This document shows, piece by piece, positions 17,160 through 25,075 of a stretch of 64,000 nt of DNA. The stretch covers positions 1,488,001 to 1,552,000 of the forward strand of contig NZ_CP139976.1 of NCBI RefSeq assembly GCF_034424625.1, written 5' to 3'. Source of the DNA: Janthinobacterium lividum. GTDB lineage: Bacteria; Pseudomonadota; Gammaproteobacteria; Burkholderiales; Burkholderiaceae_D. Position 1 is the stretch's first letter. Every line of letters starts with the position of its first letter. Under the pieces are notes generated by a model. It did no database searches. It was not told the origin of the DNA and was given only the letters and a program-made list of their open reading frames with translations. The position numbers and the translations under genes are program-made.

Positions 17160-17967
17160 CCGCCGCATCGGCCGAATTTCGCTTAAATACTGCCTTTTCG
17201 TCTACTCTCTGCTTCGCCAAGTCTCGGGCGGCTGCAATGATGGGTTTGGGAATTTTCATCCATTTCGCAGCCTCTTCCGCCAGTTCAGGGTCTAGCCACA
17301 ACGGCGCATTTATAGCTTGAAACCCATCTTCAAATAGCACGCGCTTTCGGTTTGAACGCGAAAAATATAAGTTTTTCCATACAAGTGCACCGTGAGCACG
17401 ATGGTTGCGATTGCCCAGTACCTGCTCCAGAAAGGCACCCGGAATGTGCCCATTTTTATCCGGGCGTTCCAGCCCTGCTTCGATACGTCGTACGTTTTCG
17501 AGCAACACTTGCTGGCTAGGCTCATCGGCGTAGTGGATGACGTCCAAGGGCTGGCAGTATTGGCGAAGGTGCCAAACGAGCCGGTCCAACTTTATAACTT
17601 CGATATCGTCCAGGGACAGGGAAAATATCAGATACCGGTCACCGTTACACTGAGCAATATGGTCAAAAACGTCTTGCTCATCTTTCCGAAGCTCAACGGT
17701 GAATGGCAGCGCAGTATTGATTAGCTTAAGAGCACGTTCGATATCGTGCGACAGGTCGTTAGTTTTCTGCCTGTTCAACATCAAGATGCACTTTAGATAC
17801 TTCTCAACGGCTTGCTCAGCGGACCAGAGAAATGGAATCGCGAGCCGGGCCCGCATAGCCATTCGAGCGGCGATATAGTCAGCATCGCCCGTATCTCGAA
17901 AACAGCGGATGGCGAACTGGTTTATTTTTGCGTGTAGGGGTGGTGGGATATACTCAGTCCGGTCCAT
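17113..17967 (-). CDS. HEPN domain protein (cargo)
   Basis: 284 residues. The N-terminal part has the HEPN look: DADYIAARMAMRARLAIPFL, then WSAEQAVEKYLKCILMLNR and LSHDIERAL, as in nucleotidyltransferase-associated HEPN proteins. A second part (RNHRAHGALVWKNLYFSR) contains RNHRAH, an R-N-x-x-x-H-like motif. The ATG at 17967 follows GGAG; a TTG at 17982 is less likely. It converges on and overlaps the DUF2280 gene. No partner nucleotidyltransferase is adjacent. A defence or toxin role is inference. Confidence 0.7.
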   Translation of the reverse strand: MDRTEYIPPPLHAKINQFAIRCFRDTGDADYIAARMAMRARLAIPFLWSAEQAVEKYLKCILMLNRQKTNDLSHDIERALKLINTALPFTVELRKDEQDVFDHIAQCNGDRYLIFSLSLDDIEVIKLDRLVWHLRQYCQPLDVIHYADEPSQQVLLENVRRIEAGLERPDKNGHIPGAFLEQVLGNRNHRAHGALVWKNLYFSRSNRKRVLFEDGFQAINAPLWLDPELAEEAAKWMKIPKPIIAAARDLAKQRVDEKAVFKRNSADAAASPVPADLPPARPAQ

Positions 17968-18050
17968 GCGATGCGACTCCAACGATTTTTGTTATGCAAG
18001 TTTATCAGTAATTTGCATGCGTCCATGGCCGAATGAGGCGCAGCGAGTGA

Positions 18051-18086
18051 GGTTTGGGTGCGCACTTGAGTGCGAGTTTCCAAACC
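18051..18086. other. Nested inverted repeat
   Basis: GGTTTGG...CCAAACC encloses a second perfect hairpin CGCACT-TG-AGTGCG. It lies upstream of the HEPN gene start (minus) and of a degenerate plus-strand gene. It may be an operator, a terminator or a structured leader; there is no T-run on either side. Confidence 0.45.
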
Positions 18087-18260
18087 ACCCGCGAAGGTGC
18101 TTCCCATAGGAGAAATCACCAAATTTACGCGCAAAATCAAACCAGATATCTCAATGTTTTGTGTGGATAAGTGCGCAGGTTGGTACGCAGTTGTGCGCCA
18201 ATAAATGGGCGTCAGGCGTAGCCTTGGCTTGCGCTGGAATCATCCGCGACGGAGGCAGTC

Positions 18261-18445
18261 ATGGCAAGAGTGGCGGAAGCAGTAGCGGCGCTGCCGGCAG
18301 GGGCGGCGCCAGTTCTAGCGGTGCAAAAGGCAGCAGTGGCGGCGGTTGAGGGCCAGGACCAGGCAACGCAGGCGGCTGGCACAGTACAACTGGATAAGTA
18401 TCTGGTGGCAACAGGTCGAACGCGCCACCAGCGAAAGGTAACTAA
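18261..18445 (+). pseudogene. Decayed Gly/Ser-rich small protein gene
   Basis: A strong ribosome site (GGAGG at 18251) precedes the ATG at 18261. The ATG frame soon becomes Ala/Val-rich, while the adjacent frame reads GKSGGSSSGAAGRGGASSSG, then AKGSSGGG, stop, GPGPGNAGGWHSTTG, stop, VSGGNRSNAPPAKGN, stop. Restoring one base after ATGGCA and two sense codons for the stops gives a continuous Gly/Ser-rich protein of about 60 residues ending in a W-STTG...GGxRxNAP pattern. I recall that pattern from small bacterial proteins of unknown role. One deletion and two nonsense changes are inferred. Confidence 0.5.
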
Positions 18446-18623
18446 TGCGAGATGTAATGGCGGCGCACCTAAGGCTCCTATCACTCACGGTACTTACTCT
18501 CAATATGCTTGGGTCAAAATTTAGCACTGCCTTATTAAAAACGCAAATTATGAATAGTTAGCACCATTTCAGAGAAGGGGCTTTAGCTGCGAAAACGCTT
18601 TGTTTCAAGCACCCAGTAAGGTT

Positions 18624-19385
18624 TTATTTCAGCGGCCCTTTTTTCTTATTTACCTTTTTTGCGATAGCTTTCAATTTTTTTCCTTTGCCTTCGTATATCT
18701 CGGAAAGTGCGTGTTCAAGGAGGTCGTAAGTAGTTCGAACATCTCCAGAATTGAGCTTATCGCCATCGTGACTACCGGCGTTCCCGAGCCACTTTACTGC
18801 CAACAGCATTTCCTTTAGTTCTTCATATTTTTTAGGAAGGAGTGGTATTCTTTGGTGCAAGAAAATCAATCGCCTCTTTCCCTTGGCGATCGTGAATCTC
18901 TTAATTCCTAGTGCTGTTAGTAGCGCCTCGACTGCAGCTCGTGCGCAGTTCAGCGCAGCACCAGGATCAGCGAAGTACAGAGCAAAGGATTTGGTGAGGT
19001 TTGCAGTTACTTCAGCGGGACAATTCGCCGGGATGTCCATCAGCACTAGCGGCGGATTGAAGTACTTTGGCGTAAAGACATCATCGGTAGTTTGCCTCCA
19101 TCCATGTTCATCGTCCTCAAATTCAAAATAGTTTACCCTTCCGTCGCCGCAACAAGTAATAGCTTGCTTACAATCGGCATTGCTACATGTAAAAAGGCAT
19201 GAGAAGACATATCTAACCCAGTCGGGCTCCCAGTACTCATGGTCTTGATCTTGAGAACTTTCAAAGGTCTGCTTGTACGATAGAGTCTTTGGAGCTAAGG
19301 TAAGGTGTCCGTTGCGGCATGTTGGGCAAGGCCATTTTGGGACGTGCTGCTCGGTAAATGGCAAATGAAAGGAAGTGCGATCCAT
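18624..19385 (-). CDS. DUF4145 domain protein (cargo)
   Basis: 253 residues. The N-terminus holds a four-Cys zinc site: WPCPTCRNGH and TCSNADCKQAITCCGD. The C-terminal half fits DUF4145, a HEPN-like helical domain: NCPAEVTANLTKSFALYF, ALNCARAAVEALLTALGI, LAVKWLGNAGSHDG and TYDLLEHALSEIYEG. DUF4145 also occurs as the N-terminal domain of some restriction subunits and in stand-alone defence-associated proteins. The start at 19385 (MDRTSFHLP) is preferred to the longer frame. AT-rich codons mark it as cargo. Confidence 0.75.
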   Translation of the reverse strand: MDRTSFHLPFTEQHVPKWPCPTCRNGHLTLAPKTLSYKQTFESSQDQDHEYWEPDWVRYVFSCLFTCSNADCKQAITCCGDGRVNYFEFEDDEHGWRQTTDDVFTPKYFNPPLVLMDIPANCPAEVTANLTKSFALYFADPGAALNCARAAVEALLTALGIKRFTIAKGKRRLIFLHQRIPLLPKKYEELKEMLLAVKWLGNAGSHDGDKLNSGDVRTTYDLLEHALSEIYEGKGKKLKAIAKKVNKKKGPLK

Positions 19386-20526
19386 AGTAGTAACTCTCAA
19401 TGAAAAAATAAAAAATACCAATATAGCATGCTTACCTATAAACCAATTTCTGGGCTGCATCTCTGGAACGCGAAGGTCGTATTCCGTCCAAACAGTTACA
19501 GCCGACAATGCTGCAGCTTATGGAAGTAGGTGTCGTATTTGACAGACATGAAAATCGAGAAAAACCTAACGAATAACAAATAGGAACCTACCAGGTTTCG
19601 CACCCATTAACGCAAGGCGTTACAGCAGCATTACGAATGAGTCCTGTGCGCACCAAGCAGGTATGCAGCCTAGTACGCACGAAAACCTACTCCTAAACGA
19701 CATCCTGGCCAGTTGGCCCAACACTTAGAGTGCACTCTTCATTCGCAGCTAACAACACCAGGAGGGCGATGCACTAGCCTGGAGGTGCTACCATCCGCGT
19801 CTGCGGCGCTGCGTTTCTACATGCGGGATTCCCCCCCCCCCGTATCACCTCCATCCTCGACGCACGCATGTTTCAAGATGAGGAATGCCCTGGCCAAAGG
19901 CGTGCATGCGACCTGCAACGGTACCTGCAATGCCAGCAACGCGTTTTAGGTCGTTGCGGGCCCCCCCGTTGGCAACCCTTTTGAAGCCGTTTGGGAAGCC
20001 TCGAGCATTGCATGCCAGGCCAGTCTTGCGCGGAAGTATTCCGGAAACCCAGCCGCTTCCTATCCGGATGCGACCTGGATGCGATACGCGACCTACTCAG
20101 TACCGATTCGGCGACATCGAGCGTTGAACGGCCGTTGCGCTGGCGCTACGAATTACAGTGGGTTTCCCCCAAAAAGGTGGGGGCGAACGCGGGGTCGTCC
20201 TGCTGCTGGACAGACTTCGTCCCGATGGCAGGAACGCTTCCGCCGACAACACCGTGTCAGCACCGCACAGACCTGATTAATTCCGGTCTGTGACCAGAGG
20301 CAGTTGCCTGAAATTCTTCTGGCAGCTTGCTGGCGTTGATGGAACCCTTTCGATACCGTTTCAGAACCGATTGGAAACCGGATGGCAACCCATTGGGCCA
20401 CTTCTGGGGTGCCACTCCGCTCCACTAGCCAGGTCAATTAAAAACCCCGGCCAAGTACGGCGCCATCTAATCATGAGGTGCGCTGCATGCATGACAAATG
20501 GTTGGCGCTGAGCAGTGAGAGCCCAA
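19386..20526. other. Gene-free stretch of about 1.1 kb
   Basis: Several short frames run through this region in all phases, but none has a ribosome site, a family or consistent codon use. It contains a run of 11 Cs at 19831-19841 and a shorter C-run near 19960. It may be a decayed gene or non-coding DNA; I see no RNA gene. Confidence 0.5.
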
Positions 20527-21117
20527 TCAACGGGAATTTATTTTCCCTTCTCTATGAATGTGAAAGAGTATTGCCACGACAATGCTTGCGAAAAATGCCA
20601 GTTTTTGAGGTAAACGGTTTACTCCGCCATGCTGTGAGCAAGCACCTGCCCGACCTATGACACTTGATGCCCAGCCATCGCCGCAGAGTACCCCACCGGT
20701 AACGGTGAAGGTGATAACTAGCGCAAGCACAAACACAATTAGCGTGGGTAGGAGAGAAATACTTTTCTTTGGCTGTGGCAATGATTTTTCATGCCTATTC
20801 ATTGGCGATTTTTCAGTATTTCGTTGGTTTCTGATTGAATTTGTTTTTCTATGTCGCTTAGATTTCGCTCGTATAACTAACGCGGCTGGCTTCTTTTTTT
20901 TAACTGTTCGCTGAATTTGAGAGTGCAGAGGTTGCTGCGCCTCCCATTGATAGCCGCAGTTCCGGCAATGACAATTAAGTTTCAAGTTAGACACTACACA
21001 GCCTCCGAGCTGAACCTCTCCGTTGGCCGAGCGTTGGAACAGTTTTTCATCTGGGAACCCCCAAAGCAGTGGGATGCCTTCCACTTTTTGACACGAGGGG
21101 CAGGTAGTCTTTTCCAT
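20527..21117 (-). CDS. Zinc-ribbon membrane protein with DUF3761-like tail (cargo)
   Basis: 196 residues in four parts: an N-terminal zinc ribbon (CPSCQK, then CHCRNCGYQW), a basic linker of about 60, a membrane helix (LLPTLIVFVLALVITFTV), and a short segment CGDGWASSVIGRAGACSQHG followed by GV. That segment resembles the DGxxS...GACSxHGGV motif of DUF3761 proteins. A second hydrophobic helix follows near the C-terminus. The combination of a cytoplasmic zinc ribbon and an outside-facing DUF3761-like loop is unusual. Function unknown. Confidence 0.6.
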   Translation of the reverse strand: MEKTTCPSCQKVEGIPLLWGFPDEKLFQRSANGEVQLGGCVVSNLKLNCHCRNCGYQWEAQQPLHSQIQRTVKKKKPAALVIRAKSKRHRKTNSIRNQRNTEKSPMNRHEKSLPQPKKSISLLPTLIVFVLALVITFTVTGGVLCGDGWASSVIGRAGACSQHGGVNRLPQKLAFFASIVVAILFHIHREGKINSR

Positions 21118-21179
21118 ATGGATTTCTTTTAAGCTTGTCTAAGTTTGCGGCGGCATGAGTCATCACTCGAGAATGCAAA

Positions 21180-21491
21180 TTAATCCTGCGCATACTGCCC
21201 ACCCACCTCATCAAGATCTGCCGCAAGCAGTGTTTTCCACCTCAGGCTAGAAGGAGGGTGCTCTAACAATTCAGCAAAATCCTGCATCAAATTAGAACAC
21301 TTGAGATTTGCAGGGCTCACAGTTTGCCCTGCATTTTCAAAAGCCTGAACTACTCGCAAAAATACCTGTTTTTGAATAGGGTCGGCGCGGCGTAAGCCGC
21401 CCTCCCTGCGCCGCATTTGAAGCGTGCCTATGCCAAACCAGTTCAGCTCCAACGACCGCTGGTCATCCAAATATAAAACGCGTGGAAACAT
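21180..21491 (-). CDS. Hypothetical protein, 103 aa
   Basis: Soluble, with no recognisable domain: MFPRVLYLDDQRSLELNWFG at the N-terminus, a basic turn RRREGGLRRAD, then helices. It lies 30 bases downstream of a coiled-coil gene on the same strand, so the two may form a small operon. Cargo of the first island. Confidence 0.5.
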   Translation of the reverse strand: MFPRVLYLDDQRSLELNWFGIGTLQMRRREGGLRRADPIQKQVFLRVVQAFENAGQTVSPANLKCSNLMQDFAELLEHPPSSLRWKTLLAADLDEVGGQYAQD

Positions 21492-21521
21492 GGGGGGCCT
21501 AGTTTGGTTCTTAAAAATTAC

Positions 21522-21737
21522 CTATTCGGAGAGCCCGAGCATATGTGTTTTCATAGCGCCTAACTGCACATCTGACAGGCTTGCGTTAAGTGGGTTTTCA
21601 TCAAGCTGTTCAGCGTATCTTCTTACTTTACTCTTCAATTCCGCGTTCTCACGCAACAACTCGCGGAGAACGAGCATCTGAGCTTTCTGAATGCCATCTA
21701 TAAAATCTAAGTGCTCTCGCAATTCTTGTTCGGTCAT
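21522..21737 (-). CDS. Small coiled-coil protein, 71 aa
   Basis: An almost wholly helical protein with a heptad-like stretch (LVLRELLRENAELKSKVRRY). GAATTTTTCATG at the start gives only a weak ribosome site. It is followed 30 bases later by a hypothetical gene on the same strand. Function unknown. Confidence 0.5.
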   Translation of the reverse strand: MTEQELREHLDFIDGIQKAQMLVLRELLRENAELKSKVRRYAEQLDENPLNASLSDVQLGAMKTHMLGLSE

Positions 21738-22047
21738 GAAAAATTCCTATTTACTGACGCCGTTTGAATTGATAAAGCATAACATCCTGCCAAGGTAATA
21801 GTGAAGCCGAGAAATGAATATTATGATTCGCGGCACGCGTCCTGCCAGCGCGCTGCCTCTAAATTAGTATGCTCGAAAGGACTGCGCTAAAGTGGTGTTC
21901 CAAAGCGTGTCCGGGCGCTGGGCCAGGTCGCCAGTTGAACTGCCAGCCAGCGCTAGCGCCGACCACGGAAATATTCCCGCCATCGGCAGTGGCGCGCACG
22001 GGGTGCATCTACCGTGAATGCACCGTGCTTGCCTGATGCTCGCCCCG
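21738..22047. other. Gene-free stretch
   Basis: 310 bases with no supported frame on either strand. It probably holds the promoter of the two minus-strand genes to its left. Confidence 0.4.
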
Positions 22048-22266
22048 TCACTCCTCTGCGTCCACCATTCTTTTTGCCGAGCCGAGGGCATTACGGTAGA
22101 TGAAATCTTGACTTGCGGCGCTAATCCTATCGATTGGTCGCGGCTTCCCGTCTATTGAGATTTCAGCCAGCCATTGGTTGGCAGGCTGACTATGCAAATA
22201 AACAGTGATGCGCCGGCCTTTATAGACAACTTCTTCGTTAGTCATACTTGGTTTAAATTTGCCCAT
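22048..22266 (-). CDS. Hypothetical protein, 72 aa
   Basis: A short soluble protein with a strand-rich first half (VVYKGRRITVYLHSQPANQW, LAEISIDG) and a helical end (FIYRNALGSAKRMVDAEE). Small proteins with this VxYxGxxIxVxxxxxxxxWxAxI layout occur in phages and islands of betaproteobacteria, without known function. GGACAGAG precedes the ATG. It lies 37 bases after the lipoprotein gene on the same strand. Confidence 0.55.
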   Translation of the reverse strand: MGKFKPSMTNEEVVYKGRRITVYLHSQPANQWLAEISIDGKPRPIDRISAASQDFIYRNALGSAKRMVDAEE

Positions 22267-22303
22267 CTCTGTCCTTTAAATTATTGCCACACTTACTCCT
22301 ACC

Positions 22304-22561
22304 TCAACCTCGATTTTTCTTCCATATGCCACCATCAGCGCCGCAGTTGCGCTCTAACCCTGCCATCGTTTCTTCTGCCGTGTGGCGCTTCGCACGGTAC
22401 CCATCAACAGCCACCTGGACATACGCTCGGCAGTTCACCGGCAGCCCTGTACCCTCGCCATACACCGGCTTGTCGTTGTCGTCGCCCCTGCACCCCACCA
22501 ATAGTACGGCCAGCGCAAATACGCCGGCTACCTTCCAAATTCCCGTGCCCATGCTTTGCAT
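22304..22561 (-). CDS. Small prophage-type lipoprotein
   Basis: 85 residues with a lipoprotein signal (VAGVFALAVLLVGC). The mature part is about 60 residues with GEGTGLPVNCRAYVQVAVDG and TAEETMAGLERNCG. The latter motif pair is familiar from short lipoproteins in prophages and islands (family memory; no assigned function). Two Cys in the mature part may form a disulphide. An inner ATG at 22552 is possible. It is probably co-transcribed with the 72-residue gene that follows. Confidence 0.65.
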   Translation of the reverse strand: MQSMGTGIWKVAGVFALAVLLVGCRGDDNDKPVYGEGTGLPVNCRAYVQVAVDGYRAKRHTAEETMAGLERNCGADGGIWKKNRG

Positions 22562-22689
22562 GATGCCCTCCTAAAGTTGCTGATGCAGGTAAAGAATTTA
22601 TTTTAATGCAACTTGGGCTTGTCGCTGGTAAACTACGCCGGACGAAAACGCCTTGACGGTTCCTTCCAGCTGGCCTATCCTAAAAACGT

Positions 22690-22865
22690 CCTCGATAAAG
22701 AGGGGAACGGGTTTAGCAGCCCGAACTGACAAGGCGGACATCCGCCATCCGGCGGCTTTTTTTCGTCCGTACCACTGTAGCCTTTCAATGAGCGGCGGTG
22801 GTGGGAGGCTTCGGCCTGCCGGTTTCCTTTGTCACCGGTCTGCTAACCCGCCATTCGCCGCTCAC
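22690..22865 (+). ncRNA. C4-like antisense RNA locus (phage immunity type)
   Basis: The segment contains GGCTTCGGCCTGCCGGTTTC followed by CTTTGTCACCGGTCTGCTAACCCGCC, read in two parts. This resembles the conserved core of the C4 antisense RNAs of P1/P7-type phages. The CTGCTAACCC part is complementary to GGGTTTAGCAG about 130 bases upstream (22707-22720), as C4 is to its own leader target. A GC-rich hairpin with a T-run (GGCGGCTTTTTTT, near 22753-22766) lies between. The call rests on recollection of the family; a covariance search would decide. Confidence 0.4.
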
Positions 22866-22917
22866 CCCGTTTAGCAGCGTGGTGTTCGGTTTTGTAACCG
22901 ACTTTGGAGGCAGTACC

Positions 22918-23187
22918 ATGCCAGGCACCATCACACCCCAACACATCCCAGCAGCAGCCCTGTCCGTCGACCAGCTTTATCAAACCGCGTTCTCCAACGT
23001 CCGCACGCCGCGCGGCAATGAATACAAGGCCGGTGCCCGCATGGCGCTTGAGCACCGCATCGAGCGCAAGGACTTCGACATGCCGTACCAGGTGGGCACG
23101 GCCGCCGCTGATGCTTTCTTTGCCGGCATCGAGGAAGGCAAAAACATATGGCGCGCTGCTGCAGCAAAGATTGGCGGTGCAGCATGA
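22918..23187 (+). CDS. Hypothetical protein at the head of the helicase operon, 89 aa
   Basis: The start has a strong ribosome site (TTGGAGGCAG, nine bases upstream). The body reads ARMALEHRIERKDFDMPYQV and FFAGIEEGKNIWRAAAAKIG. The family is not recognised, but the position directly after a C4-like leader suggests a regulated early gene. Its stop overlaps the next start (ATGA), beginning a run of four translationally coupled genes that ends in the RepA-like helicase. Confidence 0.65.
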   Translation: MPGTITPQHIPAAALSVDQLYQTAFSNVRTPRGNEYKAGARMALEHRIERKDFDMPYQVGTAAADAFFAGIEEGKNIWRAAAAKIGGAA

Positions 23188-23345
23188 GCTCCGCCCTCAG
23201 TACGCCGACCAGCGCCAGCAGCCGAGTGCTGAGCATGACGCTTGAGCAGGCGCTGCGCTGCATCGACCAATTCGCGGAACCCGGCCGCAGTCGCATCCTG
23301 CTTGTGCTTCCCTACCACTTCTACATGCCTGGCGGTCGCGTATGA
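23184..23345 (+). CDS. Hypothetical protein, 53 aa
   Basis: A short frame linked by ATGA overlaps to both neighbours, which is the main evidence that it is translated. The second half (LEQALRCIDQFAEPGRSRI and LLVLPYHFYMPGGRV) could fold as helix-strand. It has the GC-rich codon use of the operon. No family is recognised. Confidence 0.55.
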   Translation: MSSALSTPTSASSRVLSMTLEQALRCIDQFAEPGRSRILLVLPYHFYMPGGRV

Positions 23346-23659
23346 GCACTCTAGCGGAACTGGCACGCATACGCGCCGAGTATGGGCTGGCGCCGCTGGG
23401 CGGCGTCCTGTGGCTGGGTGTCGGCATGTTGCCGCCCAAACGCAACGCCATCGAAATCGACCCGGCCAACCTGCCCACGGCGCTGGAGTGCCGCGCGGTG
23501 GCCGGCCTGGACGTGGTGCTGATATTCCCCGGAAAGCTGACCAGATACGGCGCGCTGCGGACGCTGTCCGACCGGCTGTATCAGGCCAGGCCGCGCCGGC
23601 TGTTGTTGGTTGACGGTGACCACAAACGCACGGCCTTTCTCAAACTGGCGGAATCATGA
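23342..23659 (+). CDS. Hypothetical protein, 105 aa
   Basis: An alpha/beta pattern: LAELARIRAEYG, then strands GGVLWLGVGM, DVVLIFPGKL and RRLLLVDGD. It is coupled by ATGA to the preceding gene and by four bases to the helicase gene downstream. It may be an accessory replication or regulatory protein; I do not recognise the family. Confidence 0.6.
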   Translation: MSTLAELARIRAEYGLAPLGGVLWLGVGMLPPKRNAIEIDPANLPTALECRAVAGLDVVLIFPGKLTRYGALRTLSDRLYQARPRRLLLVDGDHKRTAFLKLAES

Positions 23660-24807
23660 TGGCGGACAAACACACAGATGGCCAGATGGCTGGCTTTACC
23701 CTGGGCAGGGAGGATGACGCTGCGCGCGCCGCCCGCATCGAGCTGGACCGCCAGGGAGAAACGGCCCGCCAGTTCGACCGGAGCATGCAGCGCGGCGAAC
23801 GGGTGGTAAAAATCCGGTGCGGGGCCGACATCAAGCCATTGCCCATCACCTGGTTGTGGCCCGGCTGGGGGCCTGCGGGAAAGTTGACCATCCTGGCCGG
23901 CGCCGCCGGTACCGGCAAGACTACGCTCGCCCTGGCGCTGGCCTCCGTGCTGACTGCCGGCGGACGCTGGCCAGATGGCAGCCAGTGCAAGCAGCTGGGC
24001 AACGTGCTGATTTGGTCGAGTGAGGATGTGGCCGACGATACGCTGGTGCCGCGGCTAATTGCCTCCGGCGCCGACCTGGCGCGCTGCCACTTCATTGAGG
24101 GTATCGCGCAGGATGGTGAAAGTGTGCCCTTCGACCCGTCGCAGGACATACCGGACCTGCGCCGCGCAGTTGATGCCATTGGCGGCGTGAGCCTGTTGCT
24201 GATAGACCCGATTGTGTCGGCCGTCGCCGGCGACATGCACCGCGCCAATGACGTGCGCCGCAGCCTGCAGGCGGTGGTGGACTTCGCGGACGCTCACGGC
24301 TGCGCGGTCATCGGTATCACGCACTTTGCCAAGGCCGGCGCAGGGAAAGCGCCGCAGGACCGCGTTATCGGCTCCCAGGCCTTCGGCGCGCTGGCCCGCA
24401 TGGTGCTAGTGACTGCGAAGGAAGAGGGCAGCAACCGGCGCGTAATGGCCAGGGCGAAATCGAACATTGCCCCGGATGATGGCGGCGTAGCCTACTCGCT
24501 GGAGCTGGCCACCATCGCCGGCGGCATCGAGGCGACGCACGCTGTATGGGCCGGCGCCATCGAGGGCACGGCTCGGGAAATCTTGGGTGACGTCGAGCAC
24601 GACGACAGCGAGGGCGGCGGTGAGCGCCTGGACGCGGAGCAGTTCCTGCGCGACCTGTTGGCGGACGGGCCATTACCAACGCGCCAAATCAAAGCTGATG
24701 CGGACGGTGCTGGTTATTCTTGGGCAACAGTACGGCGGGCACAAAAGGCCCTTGGCGTGGCGGCAATCAAGGGAGGCATGAAAGAGGGCTGGACTTGGCG
24801 GCTGTGA
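23656..24807 (+). CDS. RepA-type AAA family helicase/ATPase
   Basis: 383 residues. Walker A (GAAGTGKTT, residues 82-90), a Walker B-like LLIDP (181-185), VLIWSSEDVADDTLVPRL and GCAVIGITHFAKAG identify an AAA_25 / RepA-like hexameric helicase of the RSF1010 RepA and phage replicative group. A C-terminal winged-helix-like part (PLPTRQIKADADGAGYSWAT) follows. It closes a four-gene coupled operon and is followed 12 bases later by an ordered repeat array and a long palindrome. It is probably the replication protein of the island's plasmid-like module (inference). Confidence 0.85.
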   Translation: MMADKHTDGQMAGFTLGREDDAARAARIELDRQGETARQFDRSMQRGERVVKIRCGADIKPLPITWLWPGWGPAGKLTILAGAAGTGKTTLALALASVLTAGGRWPDGSQCKQLGNVLIWSSEDVADDTLVPRLIASGADLARCHFIEGIAQDGESVPFDPSQDIPDLRRAVDAIGGVSLLLIDPIVSAVAGDMHRANDVRRSLQAVVDFADAHGCAVIGITHFAKAGAGKAPQDRVIGSQAFGALARMVLVTAKEEGSNRRVMARAKSNIAPDDGGVAYSLELATIAGGIEATHAVWAGAIEGTAREILGDVEHDDSEGGGERLDAEQFLRDLLADGPLPTRQIKADADGAGYSWATVRRAQKALGVAAIKGGMKEGWTWRL

Positions 24808-24819
24808 GCTGCGAATTCC

Positions 24820-24893
24820 CGAAGGTGCTCAAAAAGCGTCGAAGGTGCTCATTAAACTATGTGAGCATCTTCGGCAAAAAGTGAGCGCCTTCG
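24820..24893. repeat. Four-box repeat array (possible iterons or operator)
   Basis: CGAAGGTGCTCA occurs at 24820-24831 and 24840-24851. Its complement follows as TGAGCATCTTCG at 24862-24873 and TGAGCGCCTTCG at 24882-24893. The two direct and two inverted boxes are each 20 bases apart, which makes a symmetrical array centred near 24856. Spacing of about two helical turns fits cooperative protein binding. Confidence 0.75.
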
Positions 24894-24964
24894 TGGATTG
24901 CCAGTTGCTGGCGGTGGTTGGCATCAACAAAGAGAATCTGCTCAGTCCTGAGCGGGTATTTACA

Positions 24965-25010
24965 CAGCGCCAGCACATTACCTGAACTTTCAGGAAATGT
25001 GCTGGCGCTG
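24965..25010. repeat. 46-nt near-perfect palindrome
   Basis: CAGCGCCAGCACATT, A, CCTGAA, CT, TTCAGG, A, AATGTGCTGGCGCTG: 21 of 22 pairs match, with a single A/A mismatch. It lies between the helicase gene (plus) and a minus-strand gene, so it could be a bidirectional terminator, although only a weak T-run follows on the plus side. It could instead be a cruciform or origin element. Confidence 0.8.
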
Positions 25011-25075
25011 ACTAAATTTTCGGGCCGTCCTGATGATGCCATCGAACACTGTACGGGGATGATGAAATAATATCT

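Noticed and set aside
19713..20511. Short plus-strand frames in the silent stretch
   Set aside because: No start signals or consistent codon use; one crosses the C-tract.
24857..25042. A 61-codon minus-strand frame after the helicase gene
   Set aside because: It runs through the four-box array and the palindrome, which explain the sequence better than coding does.
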